64,000 nt of DNA, taken from Henckelia pumila (Eukaryota > Streptophyta > Magnoliopsida > Lamiales > Gesneriaceae). Below are positions 1 through 10,647 of the stretch, piece after piece (positions within the stretch are counted from its first letter, which is position 1; every line of letters starts with the position of its first letter). The notes beneath the pieces are model-generated. The model saw only the letters and a program-made list of their open reading frames with translations, searched no databases and was not told the DNA's origin. The stretch lies in contig NC_133121.1 of the NCBI RefSeq assembly GCF_033568475.1, forward strand, positions 132,340,375-132,404,374, read 5' to 3'. The translations under genes and the position numbers were made by a program.

Positions 1-105
1 CTAACGTGAATTATATAACTCGCAAGCAACATTCATCTGTGGGATTGGAAGTATAAATTTGGGTTATGTTACTTGTTTGGTGAAGTGTACATTTTCAAAT
101 TATAG

Positions 106-160
106 CGCCTCTCTTTACAAGGAGGCCGATGCTACAACTCCAGGTGCAGCTCGGTCCTAG
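106..160 (+). CDS. Possible terminal coding exon of an upstream gene
   Basis: After a plausible 3' splice site (AG at 104-105, preceded by a T-rich stretch) there is a short open reading that ends in TAG at 158-160 and reads ASLYKEADATTPGAARS. The DNA after it looks like a 3' UTR. The rest of the gene would lie outside the window. I do not recognise the protein, and a chance ORF of this size is common, so this is only a candidate. Confidence 0.2.
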
Positions 161-425
161 AATTCACATTTCATGTGGGGTTAGTTGATTCAGTCGCCAT
201 TACGTTCTGGAATCAAGTTTGAGTGTAGCTCTGTATGGTCATTCCATACGGATGGAAGGGCAAATTTTGTTTAGTTATAGTTAGCAGTATGTATTCTATA
301 AACATGGGAATGATTTACATGTTGACTCAAAAATAAAAGAGACTTTGTATTAATCACCGATGTAACATTTACGAGTTTTCGCACCAAATAAATGGTCATA
401 ATAGGTTAGATGAAATACACCTAAA

Positions 426-701
426 AGTGTCAAAACGGGTTAGCGGGACGGGCTGGGTCGGCTCACAGCTCGTCGCAACCCATCATTAGGCGGGGCCTTT
501 AGGCAGGAAAATATCAACCCATTTATTTTAGGTGGCGAGGCGGGCCAACCCGGCAGATATACGTGTGATTTGACGGATTTTGACGGGTACATTAGACGGG
601 ACGTGTCAGCCTATTTTTTTAGGTGGGTTAATGCCAACTCAATCCATTTATTTTGTATGACAGGACAAACCTATGGACTTAATTCATTTTGATTACACCC
701 G
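426..701. repeat. Degraded GC-rich repeat (hAT-MITE-like remnant)
   Basis: This is a GC-rich island in AT-rich DNA, with repeated GGCGGGCCAACCCG-like words. The ends are roughly inverted: GTGTCAAAACGGG on the left and CATTTTGATTACACCC on the right. Such 'GTGTCAAAACGGGT' elements are common in plant genomes as non-autonomous hAT-like repeats. No clear target duplication is visible, so only a remnant is called. Confidence 0.3.
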
Positions 702-1108
702 ATGCAACCTAAAATATCCATAATTTCAAGATCTATTTTGTTGGGACATTTCAGCACAAAAGAGATACGAACGCTTTTCTTCCTCTTAAGGAAAATATTA
801 AGCAACTATATTTTAAATTATAAATTAGAAACATCAAATGGAATAAATTTTACATAGAAAAACGTACATTTTTTTAACTAAAGAAAACAATAGATAAATA
901 ATTTGGGTGAAATAAATAAATATTATAACTATTAAAAAAGCAATGTATCCATATTTGGAGAGCAACTTTATTAATAAATCAAGCCACCCGCCATCTCCAT
1001 CTTCAAACGCCGGGGAGAAGATGCGGATAGCGTGGGAAAAGAAACCTCTGAATTCCGACGATAAATAGCAGACAATTCAATCGAAATCGAAGAACCCGAT
1101 TCACTTTC

Positions 1109-3487
1109 ATGGCATTGTATAAATGGTGGATCCCGAAAAAGACCCGGAGCATTACTCTCCTTTTAAAACCAGCGATGGATCATTCCATCAATTCAACTGT
1201 TTCTATGAACAATAGTTGTTTTCGTTCTGTGAAAAGGAGAACCTTTTGCAGCTATGCAAATGTTAGCGCAGCGGAAACCCTCGTTTTTATCTTTACAACG
1301 AGACCATTTTCTTTAGAGTCCCCTCAACTTCAAGAATTGAGCGCAAAGCTCACGCCTGAAATAGTTGAAATTGTCCTCAAATCCTTGCGAAACTGGAGGT
1401 TAGCTCAGATATTCTTCAACTGGGCGTCGAATCAAGAAGGGTACTTGCACAGTTGTTATACTTATAATGCGATGGCTGCGGTCCTGGCAGATGCTCGACA
1501 AAATGCCCCACTTAGAGAATTGGCTGTAAATGTATCAAATTCTTCGTGTTTTTGGACCCCGGGTGCTTTGGGTTATTTTCTTAGGTGTTTAGGCAGTCAA
1601 AGCATGGTCAAAGAGGCCAACTTTTTGTTTGATCGAATGAAAAGTTCTGGTCTTTGCGTTCATAATTGTTATAGCTACAACTGCCTGTTAGAAGTTATCT
1701 CAAAAGTAGGTGATGTTAGTTTGATGGAATATAGGTTGAATGAAATGAAAATTTTGGGGTTGTCCATCGATAAGCATGCTTTGACACCGGTGCTGCAGTG
1801 CTACTGCAATGCCGGGAAATTTGAGAAGGCTTTAATGATCTTTAATGAAATGAATGAAAAAGGGTGGACTGATCAGCATGTATTAAATATTTTGGTTCTA
1901 TCGTACAGCAAGTCTGGGAAAGTGGATGCTGCCTTTGAGTTGATTGAATGGGTGGAGAGGAATCTCAAGTTTAGCTTGAATCAGAAGGCATTTTATGTTT
2001 TGATTCATGGGCTCTCGAGGGAATGTAAATTAGACAAAGCTCTACAACTATATTATAAAATGAAAAAACTAGGATACATGCCAGATATTGCAATTTATGA
2101 TGTGCTGATTGGAGGTCTGTGTAAAAATAAGGAGATTGAAGAGGCACTAATTTTGTACACACACATGCAGCAATTGGGTATCTTTCCTGATGCGAGAATA
2201 GTTTCCAAGCTGTTATCATCTGTTTCAAATGAGAGTGAGATGGTTCGATTGCTTGAAGATAGGTGGAAGACATTGCCCGAGGAAGAAAGAAGTTCATTTT
2301 ATTATTCTGTTTTAACAGGCTTTATTAATGACGGCTTCATTGATAAAGCTTATCACCTGCTGAAGGTGAGTATGGCAGCTGGAGTGGACAGAGATACTCA
2401 GGCTGACAAAATCTTTTTGGTGGCGGAAAATCTTGTTACGAGTTGTTTTCAAACTGCCATTGATGGTTTGTGCAAATCAGATAAATTAGATATGGCTCTA
2501 GACCTATTTTATGATATGGATCGAAGTGGTTGCAAACGTGATTTGTTACATTTTAATAATTTAATTCATTGCTTAAGCAATGGTGATAGGTTGGATGAAT
2601 GTTTTCATCTTCTAAATATGATGAGGACGTCAGAATTTCAGCCGAATCATTTCACCTTCAACGCCATATTTGGGTGTTTATGCAGGCGTGGGGATTTTGC
2701 AGGGGCTCTTGATATGTTTAGGGAGATGCGTGCAAGTGGGCATCAGCCATGGATAAAATACTACACGTTACTTGTCAAAAAACTTTGTGAACAGGGAAAG
2801 GCAGTTGAAGCCCGTAATTTCCTTTCTGACATGACAGAAGAAGGATTCCTCCCTGATATGATTGCATATTCTGCAGTAATCGATGGTTTTATCAATATCG
2901 ATGAGCTAAATCAGAGTCAGGAACTATTTGAAGAAATTTGTAAACGAGGCTATTCTCCGGACGTAGTTGTCTATAACATTGTTATCAAGGGGCTCTGCAA
3001 GGCCTATAGGATAAATGAAGCTGAAGAAACTTTTAGTAAGATGCTTGGCAAGGGGCTTGTTCCATCAGTTGTTACCCACAACTTGCTAATTGATGCGTGG
3101 TGCAAAGCTGGTGATACTGATCGTGGTATGCTTTGCTTTTCAAGGATGAAAGAGAAGAAACAGGAGCCCAATGTCATTACGTACACAACTTTAGTTGATG
3201 GATTATGCAATGCTGGAAAACCTGATGATGCTTTAAAGCTTTGGATTGATATGGAGCATAGTGGATGTGACCCAAATAAGATTGCTTATATGGCTCTTAT
3301 TCATGGGCTTTGCAAGTGCAAGGAGCCTGATGTTGCTGTGGTCTATTTGCAGAGGATGGAAGAGAAGGGGATATTTCCTGATGCATATATTTATGAAGAT
3401 TTAATTGTTGCTTATGAATCTAAATCAAACACAGCCATGGCTCACTTAATATCAGAAAAGAAGGCAAAGCATGGCATCGCTTCCTGA
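1109..3487 (+). CDS. P-class pentatricopeptide repeat protein, At5g08310-like
   Basis: This is an intronless ORF of 792 codons, typical of P-class PPR genes. From about residue 115 to 780 it is built of 35-residue helical-hairpin repeats with recognisable cores such as YDVLIGGLCKNKEIEEAL, VVYNIVIKGLCKAYRINEAE and ITYTTLVDGLCNAGKPDDAL. The N-terminus is basic and hydroxylated, with no acidic residue in the first 20 or so, which suits mitochondrial or plastid import. The order of segments (FFNWASNQEGY near residue 100, ALGYFLRCLG, TPVLQCYCNAGKFEKAL, PWIKYYTLLVKKLCEQGKAVEA) matches my recollection of Arabidopsis At5g08310, annotated as mitochondrial, which is slightly longer (about 830 residues). 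PPR proteins bind organellar RNA one base per repeat. No E, DYW or SMR domain is seen. The first ATG is chosen; in-frame ATGs at codons 23 and 32 are alternatives. Confidence 0.88.
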   Translation: MALYKWWIPKKTRSITLLLKPAMDHSINSTVSMNNSCFRSVKRRTFCSYANVSAAETLVFIFTTRPFSLESPQLQELSAKLTPEIVEIVLKSLRNWRLAQIFFNWASNQEGYLHSCYTYNAMAAVLADARQNAPLRELAVNVSNSSCFWTPGALGYFLRCLGSQSMVKEANFLFDRMKSSGLCVHNCYSYNCLLEVISKVGDVSLMEYRLNEMKILGLSIDKHALTPVLQCYCNAGKFEKALMIFNEMNEKGWTDQHVLNILVLSYSKSGKVDAAFELIEWVERNLKFSLNQKAFYVLIHGLSRECKLDKALQLYYKMKKLGYMPDIAIYDVLIGGLCKNKEIEEALILYTHMQQLGIFPDARIVSKLLSSVSNESEMVRLLEDRWKTLPEEERSSFYYSVLTGFINDGFIDKAYHLLKVSMAAGVDRDTQADKIFLVAENLVTSCFQTAIDGLCKSDKLDMALDLFYDMDRSGCKRDLLHFNNLIHCLSNGDRLDECFHLLNMMRTSEFQPNHFTFNAIFGCLCRRGDFAGALDMFREMRASGHQPWIKYYTLLVKKLCEQGKAVEARNFLSDMTEEGFLPDMIAYSAVIDGFINIDELNQSQELFEEICKRGYSPDVVVYNIVIKGLCKAYRINEAEETFSKMLGKGLVPSVVTHNLLIDAWCKAGDTDRGMLCFSRMKEKKQEPNVITYTTLVDGLCNAGKPDDALKLWIDMEHSGCDPNKIAYMALIHGLCKCKEPDVAVVYLQRMEEKGIFPDAYIYEDLIVAYESKSNTAMAHLISEKKAKHGIAS

Positions 3488-5091
3488 CCAGGTAAAGTTC
3501 GACGCTGAAATTTAAAGAAATTGTTTGTTAAATTGTCAAGGAGAGTGCGTGACATGATTTTTTGATGTGTGATTGTTCTGTATATCATGTTTTAATTGAT
3601 TCTCCTAGTTTCAGCTTTGATATCTATACATGGTATGTCTTCAAGTTTCCTAGAATTACTGGAAGTTTAGAATTTATAACCAGTGGATCGTTACCTGGAA
3701 AAAACAAGATGGCCAATAAGCTTCAAAACTATCAACTATACCATGATACATGAGTTTAGCAAGTGTACCGTTTCTTAGTTAGTAACCTTGATGATTCTAT
3801 GTACTTTCGTAAACAGTCTTGATAAAACCTGAATTAAGGAACTGAATTGAATAATTTGTCTTTAAGTATTGCCATTCTACTCGGTAATTTGAGGGGCTAA
3901 AGGCATGACACATGAAAAAATGATATTCACTAAGAGTATAGCTTGTGAGTTTTCACTCATCCAGTATAAGGTGACCTATGCATGAATCGGTATAGAAGTT
4001 GAAGACCTTGAGCATGCATAGTCCCATCCAAAAAGAATTTAACTAATACATAAGAAAATATCTCATCATGAATCGGTATAGAAGTTAAAGACCTTGAGCA
4101 TGCATAGTCACATCCAAAAAGAATTTAACTAATACATAATAAAATATCTCATCATGTATATGATCAATATGTTCCTATGTATAGGAGAAATCACGAACAA
4201 TTAATCACTTACCAAGCAAATTGTGAACAATTAATTTCCCTTGGATTACTCATTCTGATGTGGAAAAGCATTTGCTGATACTTTTGAATTTTCCAGGTGA
4301 CATGGTGTTTTTGTGGCCGCCAATTGTTTTTTTATGTTAATACACTAGACAACTCAGATGCAGTGCTGGAGAAAAATGAGTTGGGGTAAAACAATTGGGA
4401 GAGGTATATTGGAAAAGACTAATGAACTGTACTGGTATTCTTGAACTGATATTAAACTGGAAGATTATCGTCCCAAGACTCGTACCATGGGCTATCGTTG
4501 TTGCAGATCCACGTTATCATGAGTATCTTATCGATTCATTTGTCACAGCTAGTTGCTGGCGCAGCATCTAACTTATTCACCAGCAAAATTTCTTCCCTGA
4601 TGATTTCTAATTTGTGCTTCTCCCAGCTCAAGGATGAGTTAAGAAAATAAGGTAAAGTTTAGTTTTGTTTTGTTTTGTTTTGTTTCGAGGTATTTTTGAA
4701 AATTATTTTCAAAGTACTTTTTTTAAAAACTGTGTATTATTTTAGTTGGAAATATGATAAAAGTTTGGATACATTTTTAAAAGAAGCACTTTCCATTGTA
4801 GATGTCACATGTCCTTTGATTTTTTTAATGGCTTTTAAGATATTTTGACTATATTTTAACATATTCTTTATCGGCTTAAAATTATCTAAGAATTGAGTTG
4901 TTTTGAGAATGGTGAAAATTTGAACTGAAAATAATAATTATAATTATATAGAAAATGTGTGTTCTCAGTACATGTTTCGGAACAGAAACTGAAAATGTGG
5001 TGAAAATGGTTGTTTTTTTATTTCCTAAATAAAAACATTATTGGAAAACACAGACAAATAACTGCCACAAATTTCCCTTGAATCAGATACA
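3488..5091. other. Intergenic/3' UTR region, no gene recognised
   Basis: This holds the PPR 3' UTR and then AT-rich DNA. It contains a tandem duplication (listed separately) and a (TTTTG)n run near 4660-4685. Short open stretches at 3562-3753 and 4440-4640 are not recognisable as proteins. Confidence 0.6.
3981..4156. repeat. Two-copy 86-bp tandem repeat
   Basis: The segment starting CATGAATCGGTATAGAAGTT at 3981 is repeated from 4067 with only a few substitutions (G/A, C/A, G/T). It is a recent local duplication downstream of the PPR gene, with no coding capacity. Confidence 0.85.
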
Positions 5092-5525
5092 GTACAGCTT
5101 GCGTAGTGTCGACATGGAATTGGATTGAAGAAGTTGGTGCACAATTATATGAACTTCAAAGAGAAGAAAAACATTACGTTGGTATACTCTTATGTTTGGC
5201 TTATGTTGATTTGCATTCTTTTCATGTTTGGAGGATTTACTTGTGTGTCTGTTTTTTAAACTATTTTTTTAAAATAATTTCACCTGGCCAGGAAATGCAT
5301 GCATTCTCCAATTTGTTGTTCCCCTCCCCTTTTAAAGCCCTCGAGCCACAGTGGAGAAATCATGTTATAAAATGGTGCTTTGTATCTCATGTTACATGTC
5401 CTTATTTAATTACACAGACAATTAATAACTCAGCATCCTTCATTTGCAGACACGCTGAATCACGTTGCGATGTGTTCCCTGGTTTTGTTGATACAGAGTT
5501 CTGGAAGCTAGTTTCTGCTGTTTAG
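5092..5525 (+). other. Unrecognised possible two-exon coding remnant
   Basis: After an acceptor-like ACAG at about 5093-5096 the DNA stays open, reading WNWIEEVGAQLYELQREEKH, up to a GT donor near 5180. A strong acceptor (TTTGCAG) precedes position 5450. Joined in phase, the second exon reads DTLNHVAMCSLVLLIQSSGS and stops. In the alternative continuous frame the end reads RCDVFPGFVDTEFWKLVSAV. I recognise neither. The composition of the first exon looks more protein-like than its surroundings. It may be a decayed gene or a spliced non-coding transcript. Confidence 0.2.
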
Positions 5526-6787
5526 TGCCACCATGCCATTCAAATCTCAACAGGGCTTCATAATATGAAAGTTCTCTTGACAATACGGTATCTTATGTGT
5601 AATTTGAATGGTATGCATTATACAACAGGGCTTCAGAATATCAAAGTTCTCACATGAAATCGAGGCTATGATAACACCGATAATGTAGAGGTTGAATTGA
5701 ATTAGTTCGAAATCCATCCATCCAAATATAACTTTTCTTTCTACGTGAATTTTCGAAAAATCAGTGCAAAGGTGATTTTTTGGCAAATTTTTATGTTCTT
5801 TTCTTATTTTTCTTGGGTTATAAAAATAAAAATGTCACAATTAAGTCCAAGTTGTCGATCCACTTGATTTAAATGACACCTAATTGGGGTAGACTAACTT
5901 TATACGCCGATGATACTAATTTCCCGTGAGCTAATGTAAGGTGACCTTAAGTATAATGGTTTCTTCCCTGTGAGGCCTACGACTTGTCCACTCCAAAAAA
6001 AGCAGTGCTAATTACCTATAAATTATGTTTTTCCACATCCCAAAATTTTTGTTACTATAAATATTTTCTAGGAATGTTAAATAATATCTGGGTAAATTTG
6101 ACATTGAAATAAATTGATGGACGATCTCAAGTTTAATAATATAATATGTAGGGATAGATATTATAGGCTTCTGTTGGATTAAACGTCGTTTTTGGCCATC
6201 AAATTACATGTTTGTTTTTTTTGACATACAAATTACATGGTTTTAAATATATAATACAGTAGCAAAACTCACCTCAAATTGAGATAAGAGTTCGTGGCAC
6301 CTTTAGTACAAAAAATCTCAGGATCGATAGTGACAAAATCTCACATGATCTCTACACAAGAATTTTCCAACTTTTTCCCCCAAGTGCGTATTAATCAACA
6401 TCCAAAACCATATTGTTATATTCGATCGATGGGATGATGTGTAATATATGATAACATAATACTTATCTAACTTTAATCCTTTATAAAACTTAATGAAAAG
6501 TTGGATACATAATAATCAATTCAACCATTGTTCTTTGAACGCAACACTACTAATGTATGTATTATAAATTTCTCAAATCGAATATTAAAATTAACAAAGA
6601 ATAGCATATATATATAAACTCATTAGGTTATAATATCATGCACGTACCCATTTGGAAAATCTTTTGGAAGAAACAACCTAGAAAACATGCTATAAGATCA
6701 TATCAGTGTCGATAATTACGTAAAAGTATGCATATTATAAACTAGATTAAGGTACATGCACTAAATACTGAAAGGTCGGCTTCATTA
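5526..6787. other. AT-rich intergenic region upstream of the GDSL gene
   Basis: No gene is seen. A short direct repeat (CAACAGGGCTTCA-AATAT-AAAGTTCTC) occurs at about 5549 and again at 5621. The rest is AT-rich promoter-proximal DNA of the lipase gene. Confidence 0.6.
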
Positions 6788-6797
6788 TATATAAATA
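6788..6797 (+). promoter_or_regulatory. TATA box of the GDSL lipase gene
   Basis: TATATAAATA lies 31 bp before the start codon at 6828. Transcription would start about 25-30 bp downstream, leaving a very short 5' leader, so the second in-frame ATG at 6834 is a realistic alternative start. Confidence 0.6.
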
Positions 6798-6827
6798 CTC
6801 CATGCAACTTCTTCTGCTACAAACCCC

Positions 6828-8669
6828 ATGACAATGGCTTCCACCTCTTCATTCTCCCTCATAATGGCATCAATGTACATACTCCTTTCTTCCACTCTCG
6901 CCTTCTCCACAGCACAAACTCCACCTTTCAAGAAAATATACGTCTTCGGAGACTCGTATACCGACACCGGAAACACCGAAACCTCCACCGGCCCGGCCGC
7001 TTTCAACCATGTGTCCAACCCTCCTTATGGCATCACATTCTTCCACCACCCCACCAACCGATACTCAGACGGCCGTATCGTAATCGACTTTGTCGCCGAG
7101 GCCCTCTCCCTACCGTTCATCCCACCATACCGTGACCTGAAAGCTGACAGATCACACGGGGTCAACTTCGCTGTCGCCGGAGGCACCGCCATCCGGAGAG
7201 GGTTCTTCTTGAAGAACAATATCACGTTTAATCTAGTTCGCCAATCGGCCCTCCAAACTCAACTGGTTTGGTATAAAAAGATCATGGAGAGTGAAGGGTG
7301 TAAAGATATGAAAACCACACCTAAAGAGTGTGATAGGTTTGGTTTGAGGGATGCTTTGGTTTGGGTAGGTGAATTGGGATCCAACGACTATACAAGCATT
7401 CTTGGATCTTCTATATCCACTGAGACCATTCGACGACTTTCCATTAAAAGTCTCATCAGTTTCTTGCAGGTGAGAATATATATATCATCACTATTCTCCC
7501 TATATATATTACATTTCTCAGCATATATATATATAATATATACATACAAATATTTTTCTAATATTCCTAATTATATCATTTTCTAAATACTATGTTGCTT
7601 CATATTCATGTTACTCTCGAGAGCAGCCTAGTAGTTGTATCAGTATGTACGTACTAGCTAGACGTAAAAAGATACATCCTAGCTAGTTTAATTTTTTATA
7701 AGACCTTCATATGAATATCTTATATGAAAACAAAAAATATGAGTCGTCAAGTATTTTTTTGCTTTCACTTCTCGTGTAAACTACACTGATACTGTTACTC
7801 TCGTACATAGAAAAAGCCTCGATCAGAAAAGATAAACTTTTTCACAGGGAAAATCTTTTTGGCATGCACCACATGATTTATGGATGAAAAAACTAAGGTA
7901 CTAAAATACTCTATTATTGATTCAACGATTTAGGGGCTTTTCGGCCATATTCTTGAAAATACAAAGTTGTACAGTGGGGAAGTTCACAAATATATATATA
8001 TTTTGAGTTGTAGGAGTAGATTGTTACAATTGGGTCTCGAACCCGAGACATCATCGCAAAATTAGAATTTTAGTGTCAGATGAAGTACAACTCATCGATC
8101 TATAGAATGAAGATGTTTCTTTAATTCTTTGTTTGATCCATATTTGAAAGGTACTACTAAACAAGGGCACAAAATACATAGTAATCCAAGGCCTACCAGC
8201 TACAGGCTGCACCACATTTTCCTTCACTTTGGCTTCTCCACAAGATAGGGACAAAAACGGCTGTGTTTCCACCATGAACAAACTCGCCCGAGCTCACAAC
8301 TCCGCCCTCAAAACCCAACTCAAAACTCTCAGAAAGAAGTACCCGCAGTCGGTGATCGTGTACGCGGATTTCTACAAGTCCCACGTGAAAATGATCAAGA
8401 ATCCAAGAAAATACGGGTTCGAACAACGGTTCAAAGCCTGCTGTGGCTATGGCGGAGGAGAATACAACTTCGATGTGTTCAACACCTGTGGTTCACCCTC
8501 GTCCTCGAGCTACTGCAATAGCCCTCGGAAGTATATCAACTGGGATGGAGCTCATTATACTGAAGCAGCGTACAAGGTGGTAGCCGATCTTTGTCTTAAT
8601 GGCACCGCTTGTGATCCCACGTTTGATTATTTGCTGAGAAAGAAATTAAATTGGAGCAACATGCAATAA
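6828..8669 (+). CDS. GDSL esterase/lipase, At5g03610/At3g09930-like
   Basis: There are two exons, 6828-7469 and 8151-8669, joined in phase 0 (TTGCAG|gtgaga ... gaaag|GTACTA), giving 386 residues, a usual length for the family. Residues 1-29 are a hydrophobic signal peptide ending near AFSTA, so the enzyme is probably secreted or apoplastic. Block I reads VFGDSYTDTGN with the catalytic Ser at residue 43. Block II is NFAVAGGTA. Block III is VGELGSNDY, giving the oxyanion-hole Asn. Block V is NWDGAHYTE, supplying the catalytic Asp and His. Exon 2 carries the subgroup signatures KYIVIQGLPATGC, CCGYGGGEYNFD and CGSPSSSSYC. The family hydrolyses ester bonds, but the physiological substrate cannot be read from the sequence. 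No lesion is seen. The 681-bp intron contains a reverse-strand SINE. Confidence 0.9.
7999..8098 (-). mobile_element. tRNA-derived SINE in the GDSL intron
   Basis: Read on the minus strand, this begins near GATGAGTTGTACTTCATCTG, contains a perfect B box (GGGTTCGAGACC) and ends in CAATTGTAACAA plus an A-rich tail. It clearly matches the element at 50001-50109, which keeps a better A box (TGTAGCTCATCTGG). Internal A and B boxes of a pol III promoter with no downstream gene are the mark of plant tRNA-derived SINEs. Confidence 0.65.
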
Positions 8670-9623
8670 ACGTTTAAATATATGTACTCGGAGAAATGTT
8701 TTACATGTTGGATTACAGATTCGTTTTCAAAATTTAAAATTATCTCTGCATTTTATTTCAGAAAAAACTATTTCCAAAGTATATCTTGTACTGGTTTCCA
8801 AATGTAATATGTAACCTCATTTACATGACTAATTAGCAATTTTTTTTTTCCTTTTAGTCTTTTTTTTTTATCGAAATGCAAACGTGACACAAAAAACCTA
8901 ATGACAAGATGACAAAGATTATTGACATGTTCGATGTCACACCACCAAATGGATTAAAAAAGAGTTTTTTTGAAAAAGATAAAAAATTGTAGGTTGAAAA
9001 TAAAAATATTTTAAAAAAATTTAATATATTTTTTTGAGTAAGACAAAAAACTGTAGGTTGAAAAAAAAAGAAATTTTAAAAGAATTTGAAATTCTTTCCT
9101 AATTTAATAGGGCGTGTATACCTCTATGTAAGAGTCTATGTACATATAGCATTGTCCTTTAATTAGTACACTCCAAAAAAAAAAATCGAAAGTTTCTTAA
9201 ATTTATAATCCTGAAACACGGGCCAATATTTCCACTTCACAATATATAATCAAATAAATTTACCAAAAACATATTTATCGATACAATGGAACGGACGTAA
9301 CACAATTGAATTTTATTGAACGTGCATAATTTTGTTTATGCCATAAATCATATCTAATCTAGCTAATATATTAAAATAAAATGGAAGACAACAATATTAA
9401 ATTCTCGGAATTAATTTATTCACATATATTATTATTTTTTCCATTTAAATGTTACTAGGGGATTTCTTCATGTCGTAATGAGCCAATGGAAAATTTTATT
9501 TTTCGTTATCTATTTTTAAACCACAACAATTTGTTTATTTTTATATTATATTAGCTATATATAATTATATTATACTTCATCAATCCAAAATATAAAAAAC
9601 TATTTCTTTTCATCTGCCTCGGG
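8670..9623. other. AT-rich intergenic DNA, nothing recognised
   Basis: It holds the 3' UTR of the lipase gene and then AT-rich sequence with poly-T and poly-A runs. I see no coding or structured feature. Confidence 0.6.
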
Positions 9624-10056
9624 TAGGGGTGCAAACGAACCGAATCCAGCCGAATAATGGTAAAATTTTAAGACTCGAATTCGACTCGATAAGAGTATAT
9701 TCGAGTTCGAGCTCGATTCGAAGCTCGATAATTTCAAATATTTTGGCTCGAGCTCGGCTCAAAATAAAGTTCGAGTTCGAGTTCAGCTCGAAACATTCGA
9801 ACCTATTCGTGAACTATTGCTCGGATAATATGGTTTGAAAAGCTCGAAATGTTCAAAAAAATTCAAAATGTAAATATATTGGCTCGCGAACTATTCGCGA
9901 ACTATCGAACATAATAATTTTGACTCAAACTCGGCTCGAAAAAAAGTTCGAGAATGTTTGAATTCGGCTCGAGTTCGATAAGTTCGAATACAAATCAAAT
10001 ATTTATCGAGCAGGCTCGTAAAGCTCACGAACTGGCTCAGTTCGTTTGCACCCCTA
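9624..10056. mobile_element. Non-autonomous hAT-type MITE
   Basis: The terminal inverted repeats are TAGGGGTGCAAACGAACCGA on the left and the complement of CAGTTCGTTTGCACCCCTA on the right. They are flanked by an 8-bp target duplication with one mismatch (GCCTCGGG / GCCTCAGG), the length made by hAT transposases. The interior is a run of TTCGAGTTCGAGCTCGA-like words with no coding capacity. Confidence 0.8.
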
Positions 10057-10252
10057 GCCTCAGGCCCTGAAGTATATAATCCATTTTTTTAATCAATCTA
10101 CCTCTGTTCATTAAATACTAGTCGCATGCACACGCATTGCGTATGTGATTAAAATATGCATATTATTCATTGTATACATATATTATATATTTTTTTATAA
10201 ATAAATTTAAATTTGAAAATAAAATGAATTGCGTGTATTATTAAAATATGAA
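10057..10252. other. Short AT-rich spacer
   Basis: AT-rich sequence between the MITE and the duplicated 380-bp segment. Nothing is recognised. Confidence 0.5.
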
Positions 10253-10636
10253 TATTTTTTTATCGTATATATGTATTATATCTTTGTTTCAAATCAATTT
10301 AAATTTAAAAATAAAATAAAATCATAAAATAAAGATTATAATGGACAAATGAAATTTAAAATAGAGATAGAGATTTTGTTCTTTCTTTTTTGTTTTTTGA
10401 AGAGTATTTTAGATATTTTATTTTTGACTTTACCAAATTAATTTCAATTTGGTTACTATGTAGTGCTATTCTTTAATAAGATTGTAAGATATTAACTACT
10501 TCCCATCATTTTTTAAATATATTACAACACTTATTAAATAAGAGTAAAATTGATTTTTTTTTAATTTATGACACTTGTTTTTCCAATAAATTTCTTAATA
10601 TCTATTAAAATACAACTACGTCACACACACACACAA
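10253..10636. repeat. 380-bp direct repeat, copy A
   Basis: This segment, from TTTTTTATCGTATATATG to a (CA)n tract, recurs at 16653-17034 with only a few differences (I estimate about 98% identity by eye). Copy A lies immediately left of the gag-only LTR element. Copy B lies about 380 bp beyond its right end, inside a hAT MITE. Confidence 0.85.
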
Positions 10637-10647
10637 ATATATATATA

